The notes beneath the pieces are model-generated. The model made no database searches. It had not been told where the DNA came from and saw nothing but the letters and a program-made list of their open reading frames with translations. Shown piece after piece: positions 47,901 to 58,254 of a stretch of 64,000 nt of DNA. The number at the start of each line of letters is the position of its first letter. Position 1 is the stretch's first letter. The DNA is taken from contig NC_090716.1 of the NCBI RefSeq assembly GCF_040954835.1, positions 1,785,605-1,849,604 on the forward strand, read 5' to 3'. Source of the stretch: Lepisosteus oculatus (Eukaryota > Chordata > Actinopteri > Semionotiformes > Lepisosteidae). A program made the position numbers and the translations under genes.

Positions 47901-50900
47901 GCCGGTCTGCTGCGCCTGCAGGCTGCTGCTGACCTGCCTGGCTCGGCCGAGCGCCGCCCCCCTGTGGCTGGAGAGGGTACGGCAGCAGGAGTCCGTGCGC
48001 CAGAGCCTCTGCTTCATCATGTGCAGCTCCACCAACGGTACGGCGCCCCTCTCCTTCCTTTCATTCATTCCTTACAGTTACACAGCGCTATTCTGGCCCC
48101 TCCACTCAGAGCTCTTTACAGGTCATGGGGATCCCCTCCACCCCCACCAGTGTGCAGCCCCACCTGGATGATGCTCCAGTCCTCTCACACACACCAGCTC
48201 TCAGTGGGGAGGAGAGCAAAGTGATGAAGCCAGTTCAGAGAGGGGGGTTATTAGGAGGCCATGATTGTTGATGGCCAGGGGGAAATGTGGCCAGGACACC
48301 AGGGTAACACCCCTACTCTTCTAGAGAGACGCCCTGGGATTTTTAATGACCACAGAGAGTCAGGACCTCAGTTTTATGTCTTATCTGAAGGACGGCGCCT
48401 TGTTACAGTACAGTGTCCCCATCATTATACTGGTGCATTAGGACCCAGACAGACCGCAGGGTGAGCGCCCCCTACTGGCCCCACTAACACCTCTTCCAGC
48501 AGCAGCCTCAGCTTTCCCAGGAGTCTCCCATCCAGGTACTGACCAGGCTCACACTGCTGAGCTCCAGTGGGGCTGCCAGCTGGGAGCTGCAGGGTGCTGG
48601 CCATATCACCCTTCTGAGCTGCGGATCTGTCAGCTTTTCTGTGCGTTTATCCGTCATTGTCCATCTCTCAGTCTGCCTGGCGGTCTCTCTGTCCATCCTT
48701 GTGCCTCCACGCTAGGGTGTCCCAAGCCTTACCTGGCATGTCTGTGCTCCGTCCTGCACAGTCGATCTGCTGCTGAAGGTGGGCGAGCTGGTGGACAAGC
48801 TGTTCGACCTGGACGAGGAGCTGATGAGGAGCTGGATCACACCGCAGGCCCAGCCCAGCACCACGGACGGGGAGGGCCCCCTGCACATCGCCCCCTGCCT
48901 GCTGGAGGCTGCCAAGCAGCTCAGGTGACAGCGCGGCCCTGACCAATGTGTGTGTTGATCCCAGCCTGGGTCCTCCTGGTTCTGCGAGCGTCTTGGTACT
49001 CCAGTCCTTTTCAGTCAGTATTGTATTCACCCGTGCGCACTGGGAAACAGACCGGCGCCTCTTGCTGGTGAGGACTGGAAGTGCCTGGAGAGTCAGGCAG
49101 CTGGAGGGAAGTCTGAGCTCTTTCCCTGTCGTGTTCCCGGTGCTGCAGCTGGAGTCTGAGCTCTTTCCCTGTCCTGTTCCCGGTGCTGCAGCTGGAGTCA
49201 GGAGTCTGAGCTCTTTCCCTGTCCTGTTCCCGGTGCTGCAGCTGGAGTCTGAGCTCTTTCCCTGTCGTTTTCCCGGTGCTGCGGCTGGAGTCAGGAGTCT
49301 GAGCTCTTTCCCTGTCGTGTTTCCGGTGCTTTGCAGGTCGGAGAGCCCTGAGGGTCTGGAGGTGTACATTCACGCCCTGCAGCTCCTCACCACAGTGGAC
49401 ACGGGCATCCAGGCTCTAGGTGAGACACAGGCCTGACTCCCCCTGCTTCCAGCTGCCCTTCTGTGTACACTTATTTATCCAGGACTGTCCGGACGCTGCC
49501 TATCCCGAGATTCCCAATTATCCCACACTGTCTGGAAACTGCCTGTGCAGATATTCCCACTCGTCCATCCCAGACAGCGGCTGTGAGGCTCATTCTTCCC
49601 GTGCTGTGCCTCCTCTTCCCTGCTCCCCCGTCTCTCCTGTCTCTCCCGTCTCCAGTGGAGCCCGAGCAGGTGGCCGAGGAGCTCTGGGCCCTGCTGAGCG
49701 ATGTCGTGTGCAGTGACCTCTGCCAGCCCGACGACCCCGCTGTCACCCTGCAGGAGCAGAAGACCCTGCTGGCGCCCGTCCTGGCGGTGCTGGGGGCCCT
49801 GTTCGACCTGCAGGGTCGCCCGGAGTGCTGCTGTCCGGACCGGAGTGAGGCCCGCGCACGGAGGGGGGGGCTGGAGAGAGACAGGGGGGGAGGAGGAGGG
49901 TGGGGCTGGAGAGAGGAGGGGGGGAGAGGGCTGGGAGGAGGAGGGTGGGGCTGGAGAGATGGGGGAGAGGGCTAGGAGGAGGAGGAGGGTGGGGCTGTCG
50001 GGAGGAAGAGGAGGAGGGGGGGCTGGAGAGGGCTGAGAGGAGGAGGAAGAGGAGGGTAGGGCTGGAGAGAGAAAGAAGGTGCAGGAGGATGGGGCTGGAG
50101 AGAGAAAGGAGGAGCAGGAGGATGGGGCTGGAGAGAGACGGGAGAGCCGGGCTGAGGAGGAGGGGGGGGCTGTTGGGAGGAAGAAGAGGAGGAGGGTGGG
50201 GCTGGAGAGAGAAAGGAGGAGCAGGAGGATGGGGCTGGAGAGAGACGGGAGAGCCGGGCTGAGGAGGAGGGGGGGGCTGTTGGGAGGAAGAGGAGGAGGA
50301 GAGTGGGGCTGTTGGGAGGAAGAGGAGGAAGGTCAGGCTGTGCTGTCGTGGAGGAAGAGGAGGGGGGCTGTGCTGTTGGAGAAGAGGAGGAGGAGGAGGA
50401 AGGGGGCTGTGCTTTTGGGGAGGAAGAGGAGGGGGGCTGTGCTGTTGGAGAGGAAGAGGAGGAGGAAGATGCTCAGTTTGTTGAGATGTTCAGTGTGTGT
50501 TTGGTTTCGTTGGGACTCGGGGCAGTGCGTTATCAGGGTGTGCTGCAGGTTCTGACCCGCCTGCAGCGGACACGGCTCAGGGCCCAGGGCCGAGAGTCAT
50601 GGTGTGTTGTGTGCCGCAGACCTGCCGCTGGTGGGGAGTCTGACCCGCGTGCTGCAGTACCAGCAGGAGTGCCAGCAGGGGGCGGCGGAGGACCAGGACG
50701 TGCACCTGCAGATCCTGAAGGAGACCGCGGCCGAGCTCCTGTCCGGCCTGCTGGCTGGCCTTCCTCAGGCAAGGCCCAGGGCGGGGTTCGAGAGAGAGGG
50801 AGGGGCCCTGCTCTAGGCTCGGCAGACACACGAGCTGGGTTTGGAGGTGTCTGAAGGGCCGCACAGCTGTGGATGATCCCTGGAGGATAGGCTCTTTCTC

Positions 50901-53900
50901 CCCTGGATGGAACTGTGTTTATCTTCTTCCCTCTTCTCCGCTGTTTCATGTTTGTGTCCCGGGACACCGCTGAATTTTCTTTCCCCTCTTGCGCTGCGGG
51001 GAAGTGAAAGTTTGGGGGTAGTGAAGGGGCAGGAGGGGTGTTTGGGGGTAGTGGGGGGCGGAGGGGGGGGTTCAGGTGGGAGAGCGGGGGGGCAGTGGTG
51101 TGACAGGTGGAGGGGTTAGGGGGGAGCAGGGAGGGTGTCGGGGGGAGCGGGGAGGGTGTCGGGGGGGAGCAGGGTGCAGGTCCAGGGTGGGTCCTGACTG
51201 CCGGTGCTGTGTCCTGCTGCAGGAGGCGGTGTCGGAGCTGGTCCGGACCGGAGCGCTGACGGAGCAGAGCTGTCTCACCGCAGCGCGGAGCCTCCTGCCC
51301 CAGCACTGCACCGCGGTGAGAGCGCCCCCCACTGTCCGTCCCTCTGCCCTACACCACACAGCATGTCTGTGCGTGTCTGTGTGCCAGGCTGCTGGAGTGG
51401 TGTCTGTGTGTGTCTGTGCGCCAGGCTGCTGGAGTGGTGTCTGTGTGTGTCTGTGCGCCAGGCTGCTGGAGTGGTGTGTCTGTGTGTGTCTGTGTGCCAG
51501 GCTGCTGGAGTGGTGTGTCTGTGTGTGTCTGTGTGTCAGGCTGCTGGAGTGGTGTCTGTGTGTGTCTGTGTGCCAGGCTGCTGGAGTGGTGTCTTTGTGT
51601 GTCAGGCTGCTGGAGTGGTGTCTGTGTGTGTCTGTGCGCCAGGCTGCTGGAGTGGTGTCTGTGCGTGTCTGTGCGTCAGGCTGCTGGAGTGGTGTCTGTG
51701 TGTGTCTGTGCGTCAGGCTGCTGGAGTGGTGTGTCTGTGTGTGTCTGTGCGCCAGGCTGCTGGAGTGGTGTCTGTGTGTGTCTGTGCGCCAGGCTGCTGG
51801 AGTGGTGTCTGTGTGTGTCTGTGCGCCAGGCTGCTGGAGTGGTGTCTGTGTGTGTCTGTGCGCCAGGCTGCTGGAGTGGTGTCTGTGTGTGTCTGTGCGC
51901 CAGGCTGCTGGAGTGGTGTCTGTGTGTGTCTGTGCGCCAGGCTGCTGGAGTGGTGTCTGTGTGTGTCTGTGCGCCAGGCTGCTGGAGTGGTGTCTGTGTG
52001 TGTCTGTGCGCCAGGCTGCTGGAGTGGTGTCTGTGTGTGTCTGTGCGCCAGGCTGCTGGAGTGGTGTCTGTGTGTGTCTGTGCGCCAGGCTGCTGGAGTG
52101 GTGTCTGTGTGTGTCTGTGCGCCAGGCTGCTGGAGTGGTGTCTGTGTGTGTCTGTGCGCCAGGCTGCTGGAGTGGTGTCTGTGTGTGTCTGTGCGCCAGG
52201 CTGCTGGAGTGGTGTCTGTGTGTGTCTGTGCGCCAGGCTGCTGGAGTGGTGTCTGTGTGTGTCTGTGCGCCAGGCTGCTGGAGTGGTGTCTGTGTGTGTC
52301 TGTGCGCCAGGCTGCTGGAGTGGTGTCTGTGTGTGTCTGTGCGCCAGGCTGCTGGAGTGGTGTCTGTGTGTGTCTGTGCGCCAGGCTGCTGGAGTGGTGT
52401 CTGTGTGTGTCTGTGCGCCAGGCTGCTGGAGTGGTGTCTGTGTGTGTCTGTGCGCCAGGCTGCTGGAGTGGTGTCTGTGTGTGTCTGTGCGCCAGGCTGC
52501 TGGAGTGGTGTCTGTGTGTGTCTGTGCGCCAGGCTGCTGGAGTGGTGTCTGTGTGTGTCTGTGCGCCAGGCTGCTGGAGTGGTGTCTGTGTGTGTCTGTG
52601 CGCCAGGCTGCTGGAGTGGTGTCTGTGTGTGTCTGTGCGCCAGGCTGCTGGAGTGGTGTCTGTGTGTGTCTGTGCGCCAGGCTGCTGGAGTGGTGTCTGT
52701 GTGTGTCTGTGCGCCAGGCTGCTGGAGTGGTGTCTGTGTGTGTCTGTGCGCCAGGCTGCTGGAGTGGTGTGTCTGTGTGTGTCTGTGCGCCAGGCTGCTG
52801 GAGTGGTGTCTGTGCGTGTCTGTGTGTGTCTGTGTGCCAGGCTGCTGGAGTGGTGTCTGTGCGTGTCTGTGCGTCAGGCTGCTGGAGTGGTGTGTCTGTG
52901 TGTGTCTGTGCGCCAGGCTGCTGGAGTGGTGTCTGTGTGTGTCTGTGCGCCAGGCTGCTGGAGTGGTGTCTGTGTGTGTCTGTGCGCCAGGCTGCTGGAG
53001 TGGTGTGTCTGTGTGTGTCTGTGTGCCAGGCTGCTGGAGTGGTGTCTGTGCGTGTCTGTGCGTCAGGCTGCTGGAGTGGTGTCTGTGCGTGTCTGTGCGC
53101 CAGGCTGCTGGAATGGCGTCTGTGCGTGTCTGTGCGTCAGGCTGCTGGAGTGGCGTCTGTGCGTGTCTGTGCGTCAGGCTGCTGGAGTGGTGTCTGTGCG
53201 TGTCTGTGCGTCAGGCTGCTGGAGTGGTGTGTCTGTGCGTGTCTGTGCGTGTCTGTGCGTGTCTGTGCGTGTCTGTGCGTGTCTGTGCGTGTCTGTGCGC
53301 CAGGCTGCTGGAGTGGTGTCTGTGCGTGTCTGTGCGCCAGGCTGCTGGAGTGGTGTCTGTGCGTGTCTGTGCGCCAGGCTGCTGGAGTGGTGTCTGTGCG
53401 TGTCTGTGCGCCAGGCTGCTGGAGTGGTGTCTGTGCGTGTCTGTGCGTCAGGCTGCTGGAGTGGTGTCTGTGCGTGTCTGTGCGCCAGGCTGCTGGAGTG
53501 GTGTCTGTGTGTGTCTGTGTGCCAGGCTGCTGGAGTGGTGTCTGTGTGTGTCTGTGTGCCAGGCTGCTGGAGTGGTGTCTGTGTGTGTCTGTGTGCCAGG
53601 CTGCTGGAGTGGTGTCTGTGCGTGTCTGTGTGTGTCTGTGTGCCAGGCTGCTGGAGTGGTGTCTGTGCGTGTCTGTGCGTCAGGCTGCTGGAGTGGTGTC
53701 TGTGCGTGTCTGTGCGTCAGGCTGCTGGAGTGGTGTCTGTGCGTGTCTGTGCGCCAGGCTGCTGGAATGGCGTCTGTGCGTGTCTGTGCGTCAGGCTGCT
53801 GGAGTGGCGTCTGTGCGTGTCTGTGCGTCAGGCTGCTGGAGTGGTGTCTGTGCGTGTCTGTGCGTCAGGCTGCTGGAGTGGCGTCTGTGTGTGTCTGTGC

Positions 53901-56156
53901 GCCAGGCTGCTGGAGTGGTGTGTCTGTGCGTGTCTGTGCGTGTCTGTGCGTGTCTGTGCGTGTCTGTGCGTGTCTGTGCGTGTCTGTGCGTGTCTGTGCG
54001 CCAGGCTGCTGGAGTGGTGTCTGTGCGTGTCTGTGCGCCAGGCTGCTGGAGTGGTGTCTGTGCGTGTCTGTGCGCCAGGCTGCTGGAGTGGTGTCTGTGC
54101 GTGTCTGTGCGCCAGGCTGCTGGAGTGGTGTCTGTGCGTGTCTGTGCGTCAGGCTGCTGGAGTGGTGTCTGTGCGTGTCTGTGCGCCAGGCTGCTGGAGT
54201 GGTGTCTGTGTGTGTCTGTGTGCCAGGCTGCTGGAGTGGTGTCTGTGTGTGTCTGTGTGCCAGGCTGCTGGAGTGGTGTCTGTGTGTGTCTGTGTGCCAG
54301 GCTGCTGGAGTGGTGTCTGTGTGTGTCTGTGCGCCAGGCTGCTGGAGTGGCGTCTGTGTGTGTCTGTGCGCCAGGCTGCTGGAGTGGTGTGTCTGTGCGT
54401 GTCTGTGCGTGTCTGTGCGTGTCTGTGCGTGTCTGTGCGCCAGGCTGCTGGAGTGGTGTCTGTGCGTGTCTGTGCGCCAGGCTGCTGGAGTGGTGTCTGT
54501 GCGTGTCTGTGCGCCAGGCTGCTGGAGTGGTGTCTGTGCGTGTCTGTGCGCCAGGCTGCTGGAGTGGTGTCTGTGCGTGTCTGTGCGTCAGGCTGCTGGA
54601 GTGGTGTCTGTGCGTGTCTGTGCGCCAGGCTGCTGGAGTGGTGTCTGTGTGTGTCTGTGTGCCAGGCTGCTGGAGTGGTGTCTGTGTGTGTCTGTGTGCC
54701 AGGCTGCTGGAGTGGTGTCTGTGTGTGTCTGTGTGCCAGGCTGCTGGAGTGGTGTCTGTGCGTGTCTGTGTGTGTCTGTGTGCCAGGCTGCTGGAGTGGT
54801 GTCTGTGCGTGTCTGTGCGTCAGGCTGCTGGAGTGGTGTCTGTGCGTGTCTGTGCGTCAGGCTGCTGGAGTGGTGTCTGTGCGTGTCTGTGTGCCAGGCT
54901 GCTGGAGTGGTGTCTGTGTGTGTCTGTGCGCCAGGCTGCTGGAGTGGTGTCTGTGTGTGTCTGTGCGCCAGGCTGCTGGAGTGGTGTCTGTGTGTGTCTG
55001 TGCGCCAGGCTGCTGGAGTGGTGTCTGTGTGTGTCTGTGCGCCAGGCTGCTGGAGTGGTGTCTGTGTGTGTCTGTGTGTGTCTGTGCGCCAGGCTGCTGG
55101 AGTGGTGTCTGTGTGCCAGGCTGCTGGAGTGGTGTCTGTGTGCCAGGCTGCTGGAGTGGTGTCTGTGTGCCAGGCTGCTGGAGTGGTGTCTGTGTGTGTC
55201 TGTGCGCCAGGCTGCTGGAGTGGTGTCTGTGTGTGTCTGTGCGCCAGGCTGCTGGAGTGGTGTCTGTGTGTGTCTGTGCGCCAGGCTGCTGGAGTGGTGT
55301 CTGTGTGTGTCTGTGCGCCAGGCTGCTGGAGTGGTGTCTGTGTGCCAGGCTGCTGGAGTGGTGTCTGTGTGTGTCTGTGCGTCAGGCTGCTGGAGTGGTG
55401 TGTCTGTGCGTGTCTGTGCGTCAGGCTGCTGGAGTGGTGTGTCTGTGCGTGTCTGTGCGTCAGGCTGCTGGAGTGGTGTCTGTGGGTCTGTGTGTGTCTG
55501 TGTGCCAGGCTGCTGGAGTGGTGTCTGTGTGTGTCTGTGTGCCAGGCTGCTGGAGTGGTGTCTGTGTGTGTCTGTGCGCCAGGCTGCTGGAGTGGTGTCT
55601 GTGTGTGTCTGTGTGCCAGGCTGCTGGAGTGGTGTCTGTGTGTGTCTGTGCGTCAGGCTGCTGGAGTGGTGTGTCTGTGCGTGTCTGTGTGCCAGGCTGC
55701 TGGAGTGGTGTCTGTGTGTGTCTGTGCGTCAGGCTGCTGGAGTGGTGTCTGTGTGTGTCTGTGTGCCAGGCTGCTGGAGTGGTGTCTGTGTGTGTCTTTG
55801 CGCCAGGCTGCTGGAGTGGTGTCTGTGTGTGTCTGTGTGCCAGGCTGCTGGAGTGGTGTCTGTGTGTGTCTGTGCGTCAGGCTGCTGGAGTGGTGTGTCT
55901 GTGCGTCAGGCTGCTGGAGTGGTGTGTCTGTGCGTGTCTGTGCGTCAGGCTGCTGGAGTGGTGTGTCTGTGCGTGTCTGTGCGTCAGGCTGCTGGAGTGG
56001 TGTCTGTGGGTCTGTGTCTGGCCCCGGTGTGTGTGTCCCGTGTGACAGCGGTCCCTGTCTCCCCCTCAGGTGCGGCTCTTCGTGGCCGTGCTCTCCCAGG
56101 TGGAGGGGCAGCTGGCAGGCGCTCTGCGAGAGGAGTTCCCCTGCCTCCAGCTCTGA
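43753..56156 (+). CDS. saal1: Serum amyloid A-like 1 (SAAL1), armadillo-like protein
   Basis: SAAL1 is an alpha-helical, armadillo-type protein reported to promote cell proliferation; despite its name it is not homologous to SAA. Coding exons: 43753-43762 (inferred), 46108-46313, 46838-46939, 47032-47115, 47286-47365, 47687-47746, 47922-48037, 48762-48924, 49337-49419, 49656-49844, 50620-50768, 51223-51315, 56070-56156. The exon from 46108 onward gives [10 protein letters not shown], an acidic run, [45 protein letters not shown] (with one local difference) and [12 protein letters not shown], all recognisable against human SAAL1. The start is inferred. An ATGTTAATGG/GTAAGA at 43753-43762 supplies exactly the one base of phase needed at 46107/46108, and gives about 473 residues against 474 in human. 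Intron 10 (from 50769) has a GC donor. In the exon numbering used elsewhere here, exon 1 is the exon at 46108. Confidence 0.92.
44340..44828 (+). mobile_element. Non-LTR retrotransposon (LINE) ORF tail with internal tandem duplication, saal1 intron 1
   Basis: The + strand encodes [19 protein letters not shown] and [20 protein letters not shown], then a stop near 44830. This matches the zinc-finger-like C-terminus (C-x2-C, H-x4-C) common in fish LINE reverse transcriptases. Just upstream, the motif [18 protein letters not shown] is repeated four to five times as a unit of about 63 bp (44390-44610). The normal element has this segment once. Confidence 0.65.
44830..45870 (+). repeat. AAT-containing minisatellite in saal1 intron 1, grown in a LINE tail
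   Basis: Units of about 59-65 bp contain TGAGCCTGTCTCTCAATAAT, AATACAGTGTGTGATCTCCT and GTCCCAGCCTGAGGAACAG, with or without an extra ACAG. About 17 copies. One unit has an expanded (AAT)12-13 run at 44939-44975. The array follows the LINE stop codon and is followed by the LINE 3' tail (45870-46008). Confidence 0.93.
45870..46008 (+). mobile_element. LINE 3' tail, saal1 intron 1
   Basis: This AT-rich segment with GTATTGTAAATGACTGTAG, GCAGCACTGAAATTAATGGG and GCTAATAAAGTCTCTTGAAA resembles 34930-35095. It ends about 100 bases upstream of the saal1 exon acceptor at 46106-46107. Confidence 0.5.
48045..48600 (-). mobile_element. 5S rRNA-derived SINE, copy 4, saal1 intron 6
   Basis: This is a full-length inverted copy beginning about 8-20 bases after the exon donor at 48037/48038. 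The tail complement TACAGTTACACAGCGC is at the left and the 5S-like head (CTCCCATCCAGGTACTGACC complement) at the right, ending GGGAGCTGCAGGGTG. It is the likely source of the SINE part of the displaced segment at 57123-57860. Confidence 0.8.
49095..49336 (+). repeat. Tandem repeat in saal1 intron 7 that includes the next acceptor
   Basis: Five units of about 50-55 bp contain GAGTCTGAGCTCTTTCCCTG, TC-TGTTCCCGGTGCTGCAG and CTGGAGTCAG. The final copy, GTTTCCGGTGCTTTGCAG, is the authentic acceptor of the exon at 49337. The earlier copies carry the same pyrimidine tract plus CAG. Confidence 0.9.
49860..50475 (+). repeat. Purine-rich minisatellite in saal1 intron 9
   Basis: GAGGAGGAGGGTGGGGCTGG, AGAGAGAAAGGAGGAGCAGG and related blocks repeat right after the exon donor (49845). 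The + strand is strongly purine-biased with abundant GGGG. Confidence 0.9.
51365..56030 (+). repeat. 37-bp minisatellite filling saal1 intron 11
   Basis: The common 37-bp unit is CCAGGCTGCTGGAGTGGTG followed by TCTGTGTGTGTCTGTGCG. About 125 copies. Substitutions (GCGTCAGG, GTGCCAGG, GTGCGTGTC) and inserted GTCTGTGC runs give a mosaic: homogeneous units at 51740-52760, more varied later, with one block of higher order repeated around 53040, 53700 and 54400. No + strand stop codon occurs in any of the three frames over most of the array. Confidence 0.97.
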
Positions 56157-56384
56157 CTGACCCGGGCCGGGCCGGGCCGGGCCAGGCAGGACTGAGTGGG
56201 GCTAGTCGCTGGGAGCCGCTGATCCGGTTAACGGAACAAATAGCATCAGAAAGCCAGGGATCCCGAGATGGCAGTGCAGCCCTGACGCTCCCATGAAATC
56301 CGTTCTCTATCCGGAAGCTACTTCAGAGACGGGGGAGCGAATCATCTTCTTCAGCTGCTGCTGCAGGGGAACCCCCACCCCTCA

Positions 56385-56850
56385 TGTACTGGGGGTGACT
56401 CCTCGCTGAGGCTCTCACAGGGGGACCCCTCACTGTGCTCTGAGGCTGTGACAGGGGTACCCCTTGCTGAGGCTCTCACAGGGGGACCCCTCACTGTGCT
56501 CTGATGCTCTGACAGGGGTACCCCTTGCTGAGGTTCTGATAGGGGTACCCCTCGCTGTGCTCTGAGGCTGTGACAGGGGTACCCCTCGCTGTGCTCTGAG
56601 GCTGTGACTAGGGGACCCCTCACTGTGCTCTGAGGCTGTGACAGGGGGACCCCTCACTGTACTCTGATGCTCTGACAGGGGTACCCCTCGCTGAGGTTCT
56701 GACAGGGGTACCCCTCGCCGTGCTCTGAGGCTGTGACAGGGGTACCCCTCGCCGTGCTCTGAGGCTGTGACAGGGGTACCCCTCGCTGTGCTCTGAGGCT
56801 GTGACTGGGGGACCCCTCGCTGTGCTCTGAGGCTGTGACTGGGAGCCCTG
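56385..56850 (+). repeat. Minisatellite in the saal1 3' UTR
   Basis: Units of about 33-35 bp contain GGGGTACCCCTCGCTGTGCT, CTGAGGCTGTGACA or the variant GAGGCTCTCACAG. About 13 copies. The perfect GGGGTACCCC palindrome recurs in many units. Confidence 0.93.
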
Positions 56851-56949
56851 TGTGCTTCAGCCTGGTCTCTCACACTGCGGTTTGTTCCTGTACAGTTGTG
56901 CCATTTCATGCTCTTGCTCATGTTTGTAATCAGACGCCTTTCCTTCGTT

Positions 56950-56955
56950 AATAAA
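56950..56955 (+). terminator. saal1: Poly(A) signal AATAAA, saal1
   Basis: AATAAA in TTCGTTAATAAAGCCGAGC, followed by a T/GT-rich stretch (CTTCGTTTTTACTTCAGTGG). First canonical signal after the stop codon. Confidence 0.7.
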
Positions 56956-57122
56956 GCCGAGCTCTTCGTTTTTACTTCAGTGGTCCAGGGAAAGATTCTT
57001 GAGTCCACAGTGATGGGAAGCCCCTTGAAGGAAATTCAAAATGAAATGAAAATAGTATTCAAAGCTCTCGTGGGTTTTTTTAGGATAATTGTCTTCTCCC
57101 CAAGTGAAGAAGCTAGCAGTCA

Positions 57123-57650
57123 ATTCACCCTGCAGCTCCCAGGCCAGGGCTCCTGGCAGCCCTACTGGAGCTCAGCAGTGTGAGCCTGGTCAGTACCTGG
57201 ATGGGAGACTCCTGGGAAAGCTGAGGCTGCTGCTGGAAGAGGTGTTAGTGGGGCCAGCAGGGGGCGCTCACCCTGCGGTCTGTGTGGGTCCTAATGCACC
57301 AGTATAATGATGGGGACACTGTACTGTAACAAGGCGCCGTACTTCAGATAAGACATAAAACTGAGGTCCTGACTCTCTGTGGTCATTAAAAATCCCAGGG
57401 TGTCTCTCGAGACGAGTAGGGGTGTAACCCCGGTGTCCTGGTCACATTTCCCCCTGGCCTTTACCAGTCATGGCCTCCTAATAACCCCCCTCTCTGAACT
57501 GGCTTCATCACTCTGCTCTCCTCCCCACTGAGAGCTGGTGTGTGTGAGGGGACTGGAGCATCATCCAGGTGGGGCTGCACACTGGTGGGGGTGGAGGGGA
57601 TCCCCACGACCTGTAAAGAGCTCTGAGTGGGGTGTCCAGAATAGCGCTGT
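57123..57650 (+). mobile_element. 5S rRNA-derived SINE, copy 5, part of a displaced saal1 segment
   Basis: This is a full-length copy on the + strand. The head GTGAGCCTGGTCAGTACCTG is at about 57178. It is directly joined to an antisense copy of saal1 exon 6 and its flanks, the same junction as in saal1 intron 6. Confidence 0.8.
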
Positions 57651-57865
57651 GTAAATGAAAGGAAGGAGAGGGGCGCTGTACCGTTGGTGGAGCTGCACAT
57701 GATGAAGCAGAGGCTCTGGCGCACGGACTCCTGCTGTCGTACCCTCTCCAGCCACAGGGGGGCGGCGCTCGGCCGAGCCAGGCAGGTCAGCAGCAGCCTG
57801 CAGGCGCAGCTCCCAGAGCGAGACAAAAAAACAAAATGGCTTTCATAACACCTAGTGACACCTCA
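57651..57865 (-). pseudogene. Displaced copy of saal1 exon (47922-48037) with flanking intron
   Basis: On the minus strand, 57797-57682 reproduces the 116-base saal1 exon with one mismatch that I can see, a synonymous CGG to CGA change. Both splice sites are kept (CTGCAG acceptor side and ACG/GTAC donor side). The intron 5 side continues to GGTGTTATGAAAGCC at about 57855, with two internal deletions relative to 47784-47921. The donor side continues into the SINE. It is an isolated exon with no neighbours, hence a pseudo-exon. Confidence 0.9.
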
Positions 57866-57874
57866 TAACACCTC

Positions 57875-58005
57875 TCTGAACTGGCTTCATCACCAGCTGT
57901 ACACTGGTGGGGGTGGAGGGGATCCCCATGACCTGTAAAGAGCTCTGAGTGGAGGGGCCAGAAAAGCGCTATATAAGTGTCAGGAGTTATTATTATTAAG
58001 ATGAG
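57875..58005 (+). mobile_element. 5S rRNA-derived SINE, copy 6, 3' fragment
   Basis: It contains only the distal body and tail: GAACTGGCTTCATCAC, GTGGAGGGGATCCCCATGAC, and a tail AAGCGCTATATAAGTGTCAGG with ATTATTATTA. Confidence 0.75.
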
Positions 58006-58254
58006 GCAGCTGTGTTGAAATGTATCTATTTGTCTGTTTTTAACTTTGCTTGTCTCGGAGCTGCTGTATTCAGGCCGTGGTCTTGTCATGATATTTTTAT
58101 ACTGCTTCCATGTTAAAACAATTACTTTGGATTGTTCAGCAGGAAGGTGTTGTGTGCTCTGTGCCCTCCCCGGCTGCTCTATGGTGGGACTTATTGCCGG
58201 TGGTGTTGCAGCAAAGTGTGACGGAACGAGTCTGATGTTCCTGGTCATTTCCTG

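Larger units (their letters stand above)
56157..56975 (+). other. saal1: saal1 3' UTR
   Basis: The UTR runs from the stop codon to just after AATAAA at 56950-56955. It contains a GC-rich start (GGGCCGGGCC repeats) and a minisatellite at 56385-56850. Confidence 0.7.

Noticed and set aside
51076-56160. Open reading frames of more than 1,600 codons in all three + frames
   Set aside because: They come from a stop-free 37-bp tandem repeat within saal1 intron 11. Only the exon parts at 51223-51315 and 56070-56156 are coding in saal1; the repeat peptide has no protein-like features.
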